From positions 1-8,294 of the forward strand of contig CAMKTI010000073.1 of assembly GCA_946415665.1 (NCBI GenBank): a DNA stretch of 8,294 nucleotides. The letters run 5' to 3'. The number at the start of each line of letters is the position of its first letter. Positions within the stretch are counted from its first letter, which is position 1. Source of the stretch: an uncultured Clostridia bacterium. GTDB taxonomy: Bacteria > Bacillota > Clostridia > Lachnospirales > CAMVHY01. Position numbers and translations under genes: made by a program. The notes beneath the pieces were generated by a model, which was not told the DNA's origin, did no database searches, and saw only the letters and a list, made by a program, of their open reading frames with translations. Below, piece by piece: positions 1 through 6,832 of this stretch.

Positions 1-110
1 TCTACCATCTCCCTTGCTTTTATTTTTGATTCGCTTTTTATGTGAACGCTGACTAGAGAAAAATGACCAATTTTACCAAAAGTCAAAACAATTGATTGGC
101 AAAATATAAA

Positions 111-545
111 AACAAATTTTGAAAAAGAGTAATATTGGGTCATTAATTTTAAATTTGGTTGTAGACATTCTAATAGTTTTGTTTGTGTGCTCATTGTTTT
201 TTGCTTGGGGCCCTGTTTTAAAATATATTTTTCTTTTTGCGTTTTTAGCATTAATTGCTTACAAAGGTTTTAAGCAATATTGGCGGGAACGTCGAAAATA
301 TTTTGCTGTTAAAGCAAGTAAATGTTTACAGAAACAGGAATTATCTCACAAGAAAAAATTATTCTTCCAAGAGGAAAGTATTATGCCTAAGCAAAAAGAG
401 AAACTTTTATCGCAGACAAATGGAACTGAAGAAGCCTTGCGAATAAACATTAAAAAACCATAAGAATAACAGCGAAGAAAAACCAGAATTGGAAGTAATA
501 CAAGAATCAGAAAAAGATGATTCAGAAAAAGATAATTTTGAATAA
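111..545 (+). pseudogene. Decayed 3' fragment of a membrane-hairpin family gene
   Basis: This is a truncated, frameshifted relative of the C-terminus of the 518-residue protein at 1024-2580. An open frame from a TTG at 119 to the stop at 461-463 encodes two hydrophobic segments followed by a basic stretch (GFKQYWRERRKYF) matching GIKQYRQERRKYL in the intact paralogue; identity over about 72 residues is roughly 60% by eye. The acidic tail of the paralogue (EEKPEEE) reappears downstream in a different frame as SEEKPELE, running to TAA at 543-545, so a frameshift separates body and tail. The same frame upstream of 119 is blocked by TAA at 107-109 and TGA at 50-52, and no Shine-Dalgarno precedes the TTG. 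A short membrane protein ending at 463 could still be made, but lost 5' end, lost RBS and shifted tail favour a pseudogene. The true 5' limit is uncertain. Confidence 0.75.
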
Positions 546-564
546 TAAAGCTAATAAAAACAAG

Positions 565-592
565 AAAGCCATGATTTTTTAGTCACGGCTTT
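565..592 (+). terminator. Intrinsic terminator hairpin (outer copy)
   Basis: A 10-bp stem AAAGCCATGA / TCACGGCTTT (565-574 with 583-592) with one A-C mismatch and an 8-base loop is followed by TTTGTTTCT. It is the duplicate of the hairpin at 2601-2626, where the stem is perfect. Here it sits between the decayed gene fragment and the cvpA remnant. Confidence 0.7.
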
Positions 593-625
593 TTGTTTCT
601 CAAAAAAAAATTACATATCATCTAT

Positions 626-796
626 TTATTTATTTATTTTTAATCCCGGAATAAAATTCATCACCCAATGCAATATAAAATTCCAGTAATAAAATTTAAT
701 TACGAATTTTGATTCCATAAACGCTATTTTTAAAAATTGCAAACTTGGCAAATCAATCACCAAAGAAATAAATACACACGATATCAAAAGAAATTT
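626..796 (-). pseudogene. cvpA 3'-end remnant
   Basis: The minus strand encodes the last 55 residues of the CvpA-family protein found intact at 2657-3454. It runs from FLLISCVFISLVIDLPSLQF to the terminal GLKINK and stop, with only about four residue differences. Homology ends abruptly at about 796. The frame stays open upstream to a TTG at 880, but those residues do not match CvpA and no ribosome binding site is present. It is a by-product of the duplication, not a working gene. Few substitutions mean the duplication is recent compared with the divergence of the adjacent family genes, or that the segment has been homogenised. Confidence 0.85.
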
Positions 797-936
797 TTTA
801 TTGCATTCGAAAAATAAAACAAGTAGAACGATAAGTGATTGGCGCAAAAACATAAATAAACGGTAAGAATTTTTAAGCAAACAATCAAATTAAATATTTA
901 AACCGATAAAAAACAAATAAAAATTTTGAGTTACTC

Positions 937-965
937 TTGACAAATAAAAAATTTTGGTTTAAAAT
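937..965 (+). promoter_or_regulatory. Sigma70-type promoter of the 518-residue gene
   Basis: Consensus -35 TTGACA at 937-942 and -10 TAAAAT at 960-965 are separated by exactly 17 bases. Transcription would begin near 972, leaving a leader of about 50 bases before the ATG at 1024. The sequence around the -35 (TTGACAAAT followed by an A run then TTTT) closely resembles the promoter at 5968-5996, suggesting that family members share a promoter module. The preceding 797-936 shows nothing recognisable. Confidence 0.75.
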
Positions 966-1023
966 TATTATGTCGTTTTGAGATGTGATTGCGGCAAAGA
1001 TTTTTAAATGGAGGAGTTTTGTT

Positions 1024-2580
1024 ATGAAGGAAAACGAAAATTGGGATTGTGGTGGAATTGACTATGCCTTCAATCAAGGCAGTGTACAAGATAATAATAA
1101 CTATATGTGTTCTTATGGATTACTGAAAAATGGAGAAGCAAGAAATCTTGCCAATGCATTAAAACAGTTGGTTAAATATGATAGAGATTTGTTTGAGATA
1201 TTTAGCAAGATTAAAATAAACAATAATCCCGATTATATACAACAGATGCAGATATTGAGTAATTTTATCAGTCAGCTGGATAAGGGAAATGGTGGTGATT
1301 TGAAAGTAGAGGAGCTGGATCAATCTAATGCACCTAAAATTGTAAAAAAGAATACGTCGAAGGTGGAAGAAAAAATCGATTATATAATAGGTAATTATGA
1401 AGGAAATCCAGCTTTTGCCGATATGCAAATGTATAGTGATACTGGATATTGGTTTAATTCAATTTTTGATTTAGTGTCTGAAATTGCCAAAGGAGAAAAT
1501 AATTTTGAGTGTGAATTAGGAACATTTTTGGTTTTTGGATTGATGAAAACAAAAGAAAAAGAAAAATTGATGTCGGAACAAGATGACAAGATTAAAAAGA
1601 TCACCTTGGATTTCGTTAATTCTGCTAGTGATTTGTTTGCATTTGAAAGTAAGCAGTCAGATAAAAAAGAAGTCTTGGCTCAGTTACAAGAAAAAGTTCA
1701 GAATTATGAAACCGCGAGAGAAAACTTAGAAAAACTGTTTAATGGCACGCTTACACAGATCAAAGAAGTTCTTGGAATTCCCAACGAGAACAATAAAGAT
1801 AATTCAAATTTAAACTTGGACATAAAAAAAGACAAAGATGAACAATTTGCTATAAGGAGAACATTTTGGGGATATATGGGTTCATTTTTAAAAAACATTT
1901 TGTTAGATCTAACGCTCGTTAATCCTATACGTAAGATTTTTTTCTTAAACAAGATAAAAGGACAAATACAAAGTTTAAAAACGGAAATGGAGAATAAAAT
2001 TGAACAGTTAACAGAAGAACTAGACGAATTAAAACAAGAAGACCTATTAAAACTAAAACTAAAAGAAGGAATAGGCGAACCGGTAACAAAAATTATGGAA
2101 AAAATGTTTAAAATGCTTAACAACGTACTAGAACGAATTTCGAAAAAGAATAAGCTTTGGTCATTAATTTTGGATGCGGTTGCAACCATCACTCCGTCAG
2201 TTTTATTTGCGTGCTCACTGATTTTTGCTTGGAGTTCTATTTTAAACTATATTTTCCTTGCTACATTGTTGGCATCAATTGTTTACAAAGGGATTAAACA
2301 ATATCGTCAGGAACGTCGAAAATATCTTGCTACTAAAGCAAGCCAGTATTTAAATAAACCGCCACAAAATTCCATATATGATGTGTTCGACCGAATACAA
2401 CAAAATATAAACATGCTAAAACAAAATGTTCTATCGAAGATAAATTGTCAGACTAAACGGCTTGAAAACGACATTAGACAAATAGAACAAATAGGAAATA
2501 ACATTGACAACGAAGAAAAACCAGAAGAAGAAATAAAAGAAGAAGACAGCGACGAAAACAAAAGAGAAGAGATTTTATAA
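1024..2580 (+). CDS. Unrecognised helical protein with C-terminal membrane hairpin (518 aa)
   Basis: I do not recognise a named family. The start is the ATG at 1024, preceded by GGAGG at 1010-1014 (9-base spacing); an in-frame GTG at 985 has no ribosome binding site and lies just after the predicted transcription start. There is no signal peptide. Residues 1-280 look soluble and mostly helical. A hydrophobic/amphipathic stretch at about 282-309 (begins WGYMGSFL) is followed by a probable coiled coil at about 310-350 rich in K, E, L and Q. Two closely spaced membrane segments lie at about 385-403 and 405-421, then a basic RQERRKY patch and an acidic Glu/Asp/Lys tail. This predicts both termini in the cytoplasm with a short hairpin in the membrane. 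A decayed relative lies at 111-545, and proteins with the same layout lie beyond the wecB operon at 6031 and 6868. The gene is monocistronic, with its own promoter and a terminator shared with cvpA. A surface, scaffold or host-interaction role is speculation. Confidence 0.8.
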   Translation: MKENENWDCGGIDYAFNQGSVQDNNNYMCSYGLLKNGEARNLANALKQLVKYDRDLFEIFSKIKINNNPDYIQQMQILSNFISQLDKGNGGDLKVEELDQSNAPKIVKKNTSKVEEKIDYIIGNYEGNPAFADMQMYSDTGYWFNSIFDLVSEIAKGENNFECELGTFLVFGLMKTKEKEKLMSEQDDKIKKITLDFVNSASDLFAFESKQSDKKEVLAQLQEKVQNYETARENLEKLFNGTLTQIKEVLGIPNENNKDNSNLNLDIKKDKDEQFAIRRTFWGYMGSFLKNILLDLTLVNPIRKIFFLNKIKGQIQSLKTEMENKIEQLTEELDELKQEDLLKLKLKEGIGEPVTKIMEKMFKMLNNVLERISKKNKLWSLILDAVATITPSVLFACSLIFAWSSILNYIFLATLLASIVYKGIKQYRQERRKYLATKASQYLNKPPQNSIYDVFDRIQQNINMLKQNVLSKINCQTKRLENDIRQIEQIGNNIDNEEKPEEEIKEEDSDENKREEIL

Positions 2581-2824
2581 TAAAGCTAATAAAAATAAAA
2601 AAGCCGTGATTTTTTAGTCACGGCTTCTTGTTTCTCAAAAAAAAATTACATATCATCTATTTATTTATTTTTAATCCCGGAATAAAATTCATCACCCAAT
2701 GCAATATAAGATTCCAATCATAAAATTTAATTGCGAATTTTGATTCTCTAAACGCTATTTTTAAAAATTGCAAACTTGGCAAATCGATCACCAAAGAAAT
2801 AAACACACACGATATCAAAAGAAA
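2132..2824 (+). repeat. Left direct repeat, inner copy (partner 111-796)
   Basis: This copy spans the membrane-hairpin and tail codons of the 518-residue gene, the bidirectional terminator and the 3' end of intact cvpA. It is the functional version of the unit duplicated at 111-796. Sequence after the gene's stop is about 95% identical between copies, while the hairpin-coding part is roughly 60% identical at the protein level. Confidence 0.85.
2601..2626. terminator. Bidirectional intrinsic terminator between convergent genes
   Basis: A perfect 9-bp stem AAGCCGTGA / TCACGGCTT (2601-2609 with 2618-2626) has an 8-base loop. On the plus strand it is followed by CTTGTTTCTC and ends the 518-residue gene (stop at 2580). 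On the minus strand it is followed by a strong T tract (TTTTATTTTTATTAG) and ends the wecB-DUF5711-cvpA operon, whose last stop is at 2657. Confidence 0.85.
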
Positions 2825-3454
2825 TATTATTCCCCAACACAATCCTATAACAATTCCGCCAAATTTATTTACAAAACTTAAAAACGGCAAATAATAAACC
2901 AAGTTGTGCGACTTATCTATAAAAGATAAAATCAGAAAAATTAAAACCGAAGTTAAAGCGATACAAATTATATTTAATAAAATATTCGCCAAACCTCCGG
3001 CTAAATAATCTTTTAACGTTTCTAAATTTAAAATTTTACTGATTCCCAAATGATTAACTGACAAAAATCTATTTTTAATTACATCCGGAATTAAAATCTC
3101 GTTTAGTAAATCACGACTTATTCCGAGCGATGCCTCTGGATTGCTGATAATATTATCTTTGACAACTCCAGAAATACTTTGTGCATTTATGTTTTGCGAC
3201 GAGTCTATAATATTTTTTATCAAGCCTTTTAAAATATCATAAAATGGAGTTTTATTTTTTATAAACCCATTGACAACTGGACTTAATAATGCCGATAAAA
3301 AAATAGATAATGCTCCTAAAGCCATTTTAAATAACGACCTGACTAATCCACGCTTCATATATTTTCGCATAAAATAAATTAATATCACAAAAAATAAAAT
3401 ATCCAGCCAATTAAAAAACGTCCAGTCAATTTTTTTCAAAAAGCTCAAATCCAT
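2657..3454 (-). CDS. CvpA-family membrane protein (265 aa)
   Basis: This is a predicted multi-pass inner-membrane protein of the CvpA family (the colicin V production protein family of E. coli; biochemical role unsettled). It has four hydrophobic segments at about residues 14-29, 43-62, 154-178 and 200-224, with a long soluble loop between the second and third. The Gly-rich pieces RGLVRSLFKMALGAL and NKFGGIVIGLCWG fit the family. I chose the ATG at 3454 because GGAGG at 3466-3462 lies 7 bases upstream; an in-frame start at 3490 would add 12 residues and lacks a comparable site. It overlaps the 3' end of the DUF5711 gene by 29 bases, suggesting translational coupling, and is the last gene of the operon. 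Its final 55 codons are duplicated as a remnant at 626-796. Confidence 0.85.
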   Translation of the reverse strand: MDLSFLKKIDWTFFNWLDILFFVILIYFMRKYMKRGLVRSLFKMALGALSIFLSALLSPVVNGFIKNKTPFYDILKGLIKNIIDSSQNINAQSISGVVKDNIISNPEASLGISRDLLNEILIPDVIKNRFLSVNHLGISKILNLETLKDYLAGGLANILLNIICIALTSVLIFLILSFIDKSHNLVYYLPFLSFVNKFGGIVIGLCWGIIFLLISCVFISLVIDLPSLQFLKIAFRESKFAIKFYDWNLILHWVMNFIPGLKINK

Positions 3455-4634
3455 TTTGATTCCTCCCATTATTATTTGATTTTTTTTCAAATTCCCGAAG
3501 CAAAATTTTATTGTCTCGCAAAAATAAAATCTTATTTGCTTTATTTAAAAAGCAAGCTTTTTTATATTCACCTGTCAAATTATTTTCAAACAAAACTTTC
3601 CCGTTTACATCAATCACAAAAAAATTATTAAGACCTGCCAACAAAATATAATTTAATTCTTTATCAAAATTTATGAAATCAATCTGATTTTTTGCCTCAA
3701 AAAAACTTCTTTTTTGCCCTGAATTTATATTATAAATTTCTATCAAACTTCCAGACTGCAAAAAACTTTCAGTCTGATTATCTATTTTTACCACCAAAAA
3801 ATTTTCGTTAAAATCCATTTCACTTATTATGCTATTAAATTTAATTCGCCACTTTTCTTTTATATTATTTTTTTTAATCTCTTTACAAATAATTTCATGC
3901 TTATCAAACAAAATTATCTGCTCATTCGAAATAAAATTTATGCCGTGAATAAACCTTTCTTTTTCTTGCACAGAGCCAAAAATATTTTGATTATCTACGC
4001 GCATAAAAATAATTTTTGATTCAGGTTTTATATTATTCAAATCAACATAATCTATAGCCAAAATTTTTCCGTCCGGCGAAATATCTGCTCCAATTGGAAA
4101 AATATTTTCCTCGTGATAAACATTTGACAAAATTTTTTCGCCGCTCTGATTATAAACATTTATATTATAAAAATTTTCTCCTTTTGTAATGCAAACACAA
4201 CATCCATTTTCACTAACAAAAAACGCGAGCAAATTTTCGCCTGCGTTTATTTTTATTTCATATAATTTTCCGTCGAGATTATAAATCGACACCAAATTCG
4301 ATTTTATATCCGAAACACCAAATATTTTTTTTTCGTTCTGAAAAACTGGTTCGACAAAATTCAAACTTTCGCTCCATTTTTCTTGCTCATTTATAAAATC
4401 CATTAATTTTAATTTGCCGTTCATACAAACAAAAAAATTATTTTTATTTACTTTACACAAATCTATCAGATCATTATTTTCGTTCTTAAAAAATTCTTTT
4501 TCCTCATTAAAATCATAAATCAAATCAAAAATAAAATTATTTTTTAGCGCAAGCAAAAACAAAACAAAACATATCACAACAAAAAAAACAATTAGCCAAA
4601 TTATTTTTTGCCCAATTTTATTTTCAACATTCAA
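3426..4634 (-). CDS. DUF5711-like membrane-anchored beta-propeller-type protein (402 aa)
   Basis: Residues 1-10 are cytoplasmic, about 11-30 form a single N-terminal membrane segment, and the rest would be extracytoplasmic. That part is made of repeated short beta-type units such as IYNLDGK, VYNQSGEK, IEIYNINSGQ and VIDVNGKVL, and has the phrase ADISPDGKILAIDY typical of propeller repeats. This architecture, with cvpA next door, is what DUF5711 proteins of Clostridia look like; their function is unknown. The start is a TTG at 4634 with GGAGG at 4648-4644 and 9-base spacing. It overlaps the end of wecB by 11 bases and the start of cvpA by 29, so the three genes are likely translated in a coupled way. 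An envelope-associated or sensing role is only inferred. The DUF5711 assignment is from pattern recognition, not a database search. Confidence 0.75.
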   Translation of the reverse strand: MNVENKIGQKIIWLIVFFVVICFVLFLLALKNNFIFDLIYDFNEEKEFFKNENNDLIDLCKVNKNNFFVCMNGKLKLMDFINEQEKWSESLNFVEPVFQNEKKIFGVSDIKSNLVSIYNLDGKLYEIKINAGENLLAFFVSENGCCVCITKGENFYNINVYNQSGEKILSNVYHEENIFPIGADISPDGKILAIDYVDLNNIKPESKIIFMRVDNQNIFGSVQEKERFIHGINFISNEQIILFDKHEIICKEIKKNNIKEKWRIKFNSIISEMDFNENFLVVKIDNQTESFLQSGSLIEIYNINSGQKRSFFEAKNQIDFINFDKELNYILLAGLNNFFVIDVNGKVLFENNLTGEYKKACFLNKANKILFLRDNKILLREFEKKSNNNGRNQNGFELFEKN

Positions 4635-5784
4635 AAATAAAATCCTCCGCCGCTTTATTATTTATTGGATCAAAATAAAACAATAAATCTTGATAAATTC
4701 TATCAGCAGATTTTCCATCTCCGAATGGATTTTTTGCTTTACACATGATTTTATATTCCAAATCATTTTCAATCAATTTTTTTACGCTCTCGATAATTTT
4801 ATTTTCATCAGTGCCAATTAATTTTAACGCTCCCGTTAATAAACCTTCTTGTCTTTCCGTAACATTTCTCAAAACTAAAACAGGTTTATTAAAACTTGGA
4901 ACTTCTTCTTGTAATCCACCAGAATCTGTCATTACCAAATAAACTTTTGAAATTAAATTATGCAGATCTTTTATGTTTAATGGCTCAGTTAAATAAATAT
5001 TTTCTCTCCCGCCTAAAATATTATGAACGACATCTTTAACGTTTGGATTTGGATGAACAGCATAAATAAATTTTAAATTTTTATTCTCGCTTAATTTTAA
5101 TATCGCCTGACAAATGTTTTTTAATGGCGCGCCAAAATTTTCTCGTCTATGAGCCGTAACTAAAATAAATTTATTTTTTTTATCCGCAAAATCAATTTCC
5201 CTCAAAATTTTATTCTCAAACACATAATCTTTTTTCAAATTTAAATTTATACAATCAATAACAGTATTTCCTGTCACAAAAATATTTTCTTGCGCAACAT
5301 TTTCTGCTAGCAAATTTTTTTTTGCATGTTGAGTTGGAGCAAAATTTATATCTGCCAGTTGCGAAATAAATTTACGATTTATTTCTTCCGGAAATGGCTC
5401 AAATTTATTAAAAGATCTTAAACCTGCTTCGATATGTGCAATTTTAATTTTATTATAAAATGCAGTCAGTGCTCCAATAAAAGCTGTATTTGTATCGCCT
5501 TGAACCAAAACTAAATTAAACTTTTCTTTCTTAAAAATTTTTTCAAGCTCAATACTTATTTTCGAATTTATTTCGCTTAGAGTTTGATTTTTACTCATGA
5601 TATTAAAATCATAATCAGGTTTTATTCCAAAATTATTTAAAACTTCGTCCAACATATTTCTATGTTGTGCACTTACACAAATTTTTAAATCAAAATTAAT
5701 TTTGTCGGAACAAATTTTTTTGATGACCGAGATAAATTTTATTGCTTCAGGTCTTGTTCCAAAAATAATCATCGTTTTTATCAA
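4624..5784 (-). CDS. wecB: UDP-N-acetylglucosamine 2-epimerase, non-hydrolysing (386 aa)
   Basis: This cytoplasmic enzyme (WecB/MnaA) interconverts UDP-GlcNAc and UDP-ManNAc, supplying ManNAc for teichoic acid linkage units or surface polysaccharide. The family landmarks are present in order: FGTRPEAIK (Arg11, Lys16), VSAQHRNMLDEV, VQGDTNT (Asp97), HIEAGLRS (Glu119), FPEEINR (Glu133), TAHRRENFG (His212), HPNPNV, MTDSGGLQEE and VLRNVTERQEG. These line up with the E. coli catalytic set Asp95, Glu117, Glu131 and His213, so the enzyme looks active. Length is normal for the family. The start is a TTG at 5784 with GAGG at 5797-5794, 9 bases upstream; an ATG at 5772 would sit too far from that site. 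It is the first gene of the operon. Its first 15-16 codons and promoter are duplicated at 6574-6836. Confidence 0.95.
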   Translation of the reverse strand: MIKTMIIFGTRPEAIKFISVIKKICSDKINFDLKICVSAQHRNMLDEVLNNFGIKPDYDFNIMSKNQTLSEINSKISIELEKIFKKEKFNLVLVQGDTNTAFIGALTAFYNKIKIAHIEAGLRSFNKFEPFPEEINRKFISQLADINFAPTQHAKKNLLAENVAQENIFVTGNTVIDCINLNLKKDYVFENKILREIDFADKKNKFILVTAHRRENFGAPLKNICQAILKLSENKNLKFIYAVHPNPNVKDVVHNILGGRENIYLTEPLNIKDLHNLISKVYLVMTDSGGLQEEVPSFNKPVLVLRNVTERQEGLLTGALKLIGTDENKIIESVKKLIENDLEYKIMCKAKNPFGDGKSADRIYQDLLFYFDPINNKAAEDFIFEC

Positions 5785-5824
5785 ATATTATCGCCTCGAT
5801 TAAAAAATAATTTTTGCCCGCTAA

Positions 5825-5853
5825 ATTTTATAATCTAAATTCGCGCCAATCAA
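5825..5853 (-). promoter_or_regulatory. Probable promoter of the wecB operon
   Basis: Reading the minus strand, -35 TTGATT (5853-5848) and -10 TAAAAT (5830-5825) are 17 bases apart. Transcription would start near 5818, about 34 bases before the TTG start of wecB. The -10 matches that of the 518-residue gene. The duplicate copy at 6661-6689 keeps the same spacing. Confidence 0.6.
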
Positions 5854-5865
5854 GACTTATTGATT
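5848..5865. promoter_or_regulatory. Operator-like dyad over the wecB -35
   Basis: AATCAA and TTGATT arms (5848-5853 and 5860-5865) are separated by six bases, giving an 18-base dyad that includes the wecB -35 hexamer. It is unchanged in the duplicate at 6684-6701. Such AT-rich dyads can arise by chance, so regulator binding is only a possibility. Confidence 0.3.
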
Positions 5866-5967
5866 TGTAAACTTTTTTTCACTTTTTTGGCGGATAACAA
5901 AAATCATTTTATTTTTTGCTTTTGATTTTTAAAATCATTTTTCTTGCAGAAAAATAAATTCAAGCGC

Positions 5968-5996
5968 TTGACAAATTAAAATTTTTATTTTATAAT
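5968..5996 (+). promoter_or_regulatory. Consensus promoter of the 132-residue gene
   Basis: Perfect TTGACA (5968-5973) and perfect TATAAT (5991-5996) are separated by 17 bases, the ideal sigma70/sigmaA arrangement. Transcription would start near 6003, with about 28 bases of leader before the ATG at 6031. It is divergent from the wecB promoter. Confidence 0.85.
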
Positions 5997-6030
5997 AATT
6001 AACGATAAAAAAATTTAGGATGCGAAATTA

Positions 6031-6429
6031 ATGGAACAAAGTAAGTATGTAAACACAAGAGAGCAGAAAAAACTTTTATGTGATAAAGAGTCAACAAAAA
6101 CCATACACCCCAAGCATAGGAACATAAAACAAATAAAGCGAGAAAATATTTGGGGTCTTTGTTGTGTCTTAAGCTTAACTGCAGATGTTATAAATTTGAT
6201 GTTAATAATTGCTTTTATAAATGTCTGGTTTTATTTTATTGCACCACTGGTAATCTTTGTTGTTTTAACTGTCGTATTATTTATTTATAAACCTACGACG
6301 AAGTACGAAATTAAGGAAAGTTTGAGTTCTAACAAACCACTTGAATTTTTGTCAGATAGTAAAGATAAAGATGATTCAAAAGAATTTCCAGACTATGGGA
6401 AACAAAATACAAATAAAGATCCACAATAA
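6031..6429 (+). CDS. Short membrane-hairpin family protein (132 aa)
   Basis: The protein has a basic hydrophilic N-terminus (residues 1-40), two adjacent membrane segments at about 42-64 and 66-86, and a charged, Lys/Asp-rich tail. Residues 39-97 closely match the C-terminal hairpin of the 430-residue protein at 6868-8160; FINVWFYFIAPLVIF compares with FINFWFYFIAPLVIF. The first codons (MEQSK) and upstream region also match that gene (MKENNSK), so relative to its neighbour this protein lacks about 290 residues of soluble domain. The start is fixed by AGGA at 6017-6020, 10 bases upstream; the earlier ATG at 6020 meets a stop after two codons. Function is unknown. It may be an internally deleted derivative or a working minimal anchor; promoter, RBS and frame are intact, so it is not obviously dead. 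Confidence 0.75.
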   Translation: MEQSKYVNTREQKKLLCDKESTKTIHPKHRNIKQIKRENIWGLCCVLSLTADVINLMLIIAFINVWFYFIAPLVIFVVLTVVLFIYKPTTKYEIKESLSSNKPLEFLSDSKDKDDSKEFPDYGKQNTNKDPQ

Positions 6430-6440
6430 CCAAATAAAAA

Positions 6441-6480
6441 AAGCAAAAAAGATGTATTTAAATCGCAGGATCTTTTGCTT
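6441..6480 (-). terminator. Terminator-like hairpin after the 132-residue gene
   Basis: AAGCAAAA-AA-GAT (6441-6453) pairs with ATC-TTTTGCTT (6470-6480): 11 bp with a 2-base bulge and a 16-base loop. The plus-strand side has no T tract (it continues GTAAAAG). The minus-strand side is followed by TTTTTATTTGG, so it would work better against transcripts from the duplicated wecB promoter, stopping them before they run antisense to the 132-residue gene. It may still act weakly on the plus strand. Confidence 0.5.
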
Positions 6481-6503
6481 GTAAAAGAAATGGTTACACG
6501 AAA

Positions 6504-6620
6504 TTAAACTTTGCTTACACTAATTTTCATAAAATATCCAACTGAAATCAACCAATGTTTATGTGTTTTAAGGTTTATTGCCTCGGGTCTTGTTCCAAAA
6601 ATAATCATCGTTTTTATCAA
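6504..6620 (-). pseudogene. wecB 5'-end remnant (38-codon chimeric frame)
   Basis: The minus strand repeats the wecB start: TTG at 6620, the same GAGG ribosome binding site and codons for MIKTMIIFGTRPEAI, identical to WecB residues 1-15. Homology ends at about 6574, after which 23 unrelated codons lead to a stop at 6506-6504. The fragment cannot be an epimerase. Because its promoter, RBS and start are preserved, a 38-residue peptide could be made by accident. It results from the duplication that created the 6574-6836 repeat. Confidence 0.8.
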
Positions 6621-6660
6621 ATATTATCGCCTCGATTAAAAAATAATTTTTGCCCGCTAA

Positions 6661-6689
6661 ATTCTATAATTTAAATCCAAGTCAATCAA
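6661..6689 (-). promoter_or_regulatory. Duplicated wecB-type promoter driving the remnant
   Basis: On the minus strand, TTGATT (6689-6684) and TAGAAT (6666-6661) keep the 17-base spacing of the original at 5825-5853, with one change in the -10. If active it transcribes only the 38-codon wecB remnant and then meets the hairpin at 6441-6480. Confidence 0.4.
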
Positions 6690-6803
6690 GACTTATTGAT
6701 TTATAAACTTTTTTTAACTTTTCTATCGGATAACAAAAATCATTTTCTGTTTGGTTTTTAACTTTGAAAAATATTTGTTTTGCCAAAAAATAAATTCAAG
6801 TAC

Positions 6804-6832
6804 TTAACAAATTAAAATTTTTATTTTATAAT
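6804..6832 (+). promoter_or_regulatory. Promoter of the 430-residue gene
   Basis: TTAACA (6804-6809) and TATAAT (6827-6832) are 17 bases apart. It is the duplicate of the perfect promoter at 5968-5996 with one change in the -35. Transcription from near 6839 excludes an in-frame TTG at 6835 as the start and supports the ATG at 6868. Confidence 0.8.

Larger units (their letters stand above)
111..796 (+). repeat. Left direct repeat, outer copy (partner 2132-2824)
   Basis: This segment aligns with 2132-2824 at an offset of 2021-2035 bases. It contains, in order, the 3' part of a membrane-hairpin gene, a terminator hairpin and the last 55 codons of cvpA on the opposite strand. From the gene's stop codon to 796 I count about 12 substitutions plus one 4-base indel in an ATTT run over about 250 bases, near 95% identity. 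The gene part is much more diverged. Homology stops abruptly inside cvpA at about 796/2824. No flanking inverted repeats or transposase were seen, so simple tandem duplication is the favoured origin. Confidence 0.85.
5738..6000. repeat. Right direct repeat, inner copy (partner 6574-6836)
   Basis: This spans the first codons of wecB and the whole divergent promoter region up to the start of the 132-residue gene's transcript. It aligns without gaps to 6574-6836 at a constant offset of 836. I count about 29 differences in 263 positions (near 89%), with a 78-base perfectly identical block at 5750-5827. Weaker similarity continues through the ribosome binding site and start codon of the downstream genes (6031 versus 6868). 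Confidence 0.9.

Noticed and set aside
1..143. Minus-strand frame open from 143 through the left edge
   Set aside because: It reads as plausible protein (TFGKIGHFSLVSVHIK is part of it) but has no RBS, overlaps the decayed paralogue and is too short to judge without more sequence.
626..880. 84-codon minus-strand frame as a genuine small membrane protein
   Set aside because: Its last 55 codons are a near copy of the cvpA end; the upstream part matches nothing, starts with TTG and has no ribosome binding site.
985..1023. GTG at 985 as the start of the 518-residue gene
   Set aside because: No Shine-Dalgarno precedes it and it lies only about 13 bases after the predicted transcription start; the ATG at 1024 has GGAGG at 9-base spacing.
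1159..2192. Minus-strand frames opposite the 518-residue gene
   Set aside because: They lie wholly inside a gene with a strong promoter, RBS and coding character, lack their own signals, and have composition expected of antisense frames.
111..2824. Insertion sequence or transposon explaining the repeats
   Set aside because: No transposase-like protein, terminal inverted repeats or target-site duplication is visible; repeat ends fall inside cvpA and wecB as expected for tandem duplication.
4745..4942. Plus-strand frame opposite wecB
   Set aside because: It is antisense to a well-conserved enzyme region (end of MTDSGGLQEE through ERQEG) and has no expression signals.
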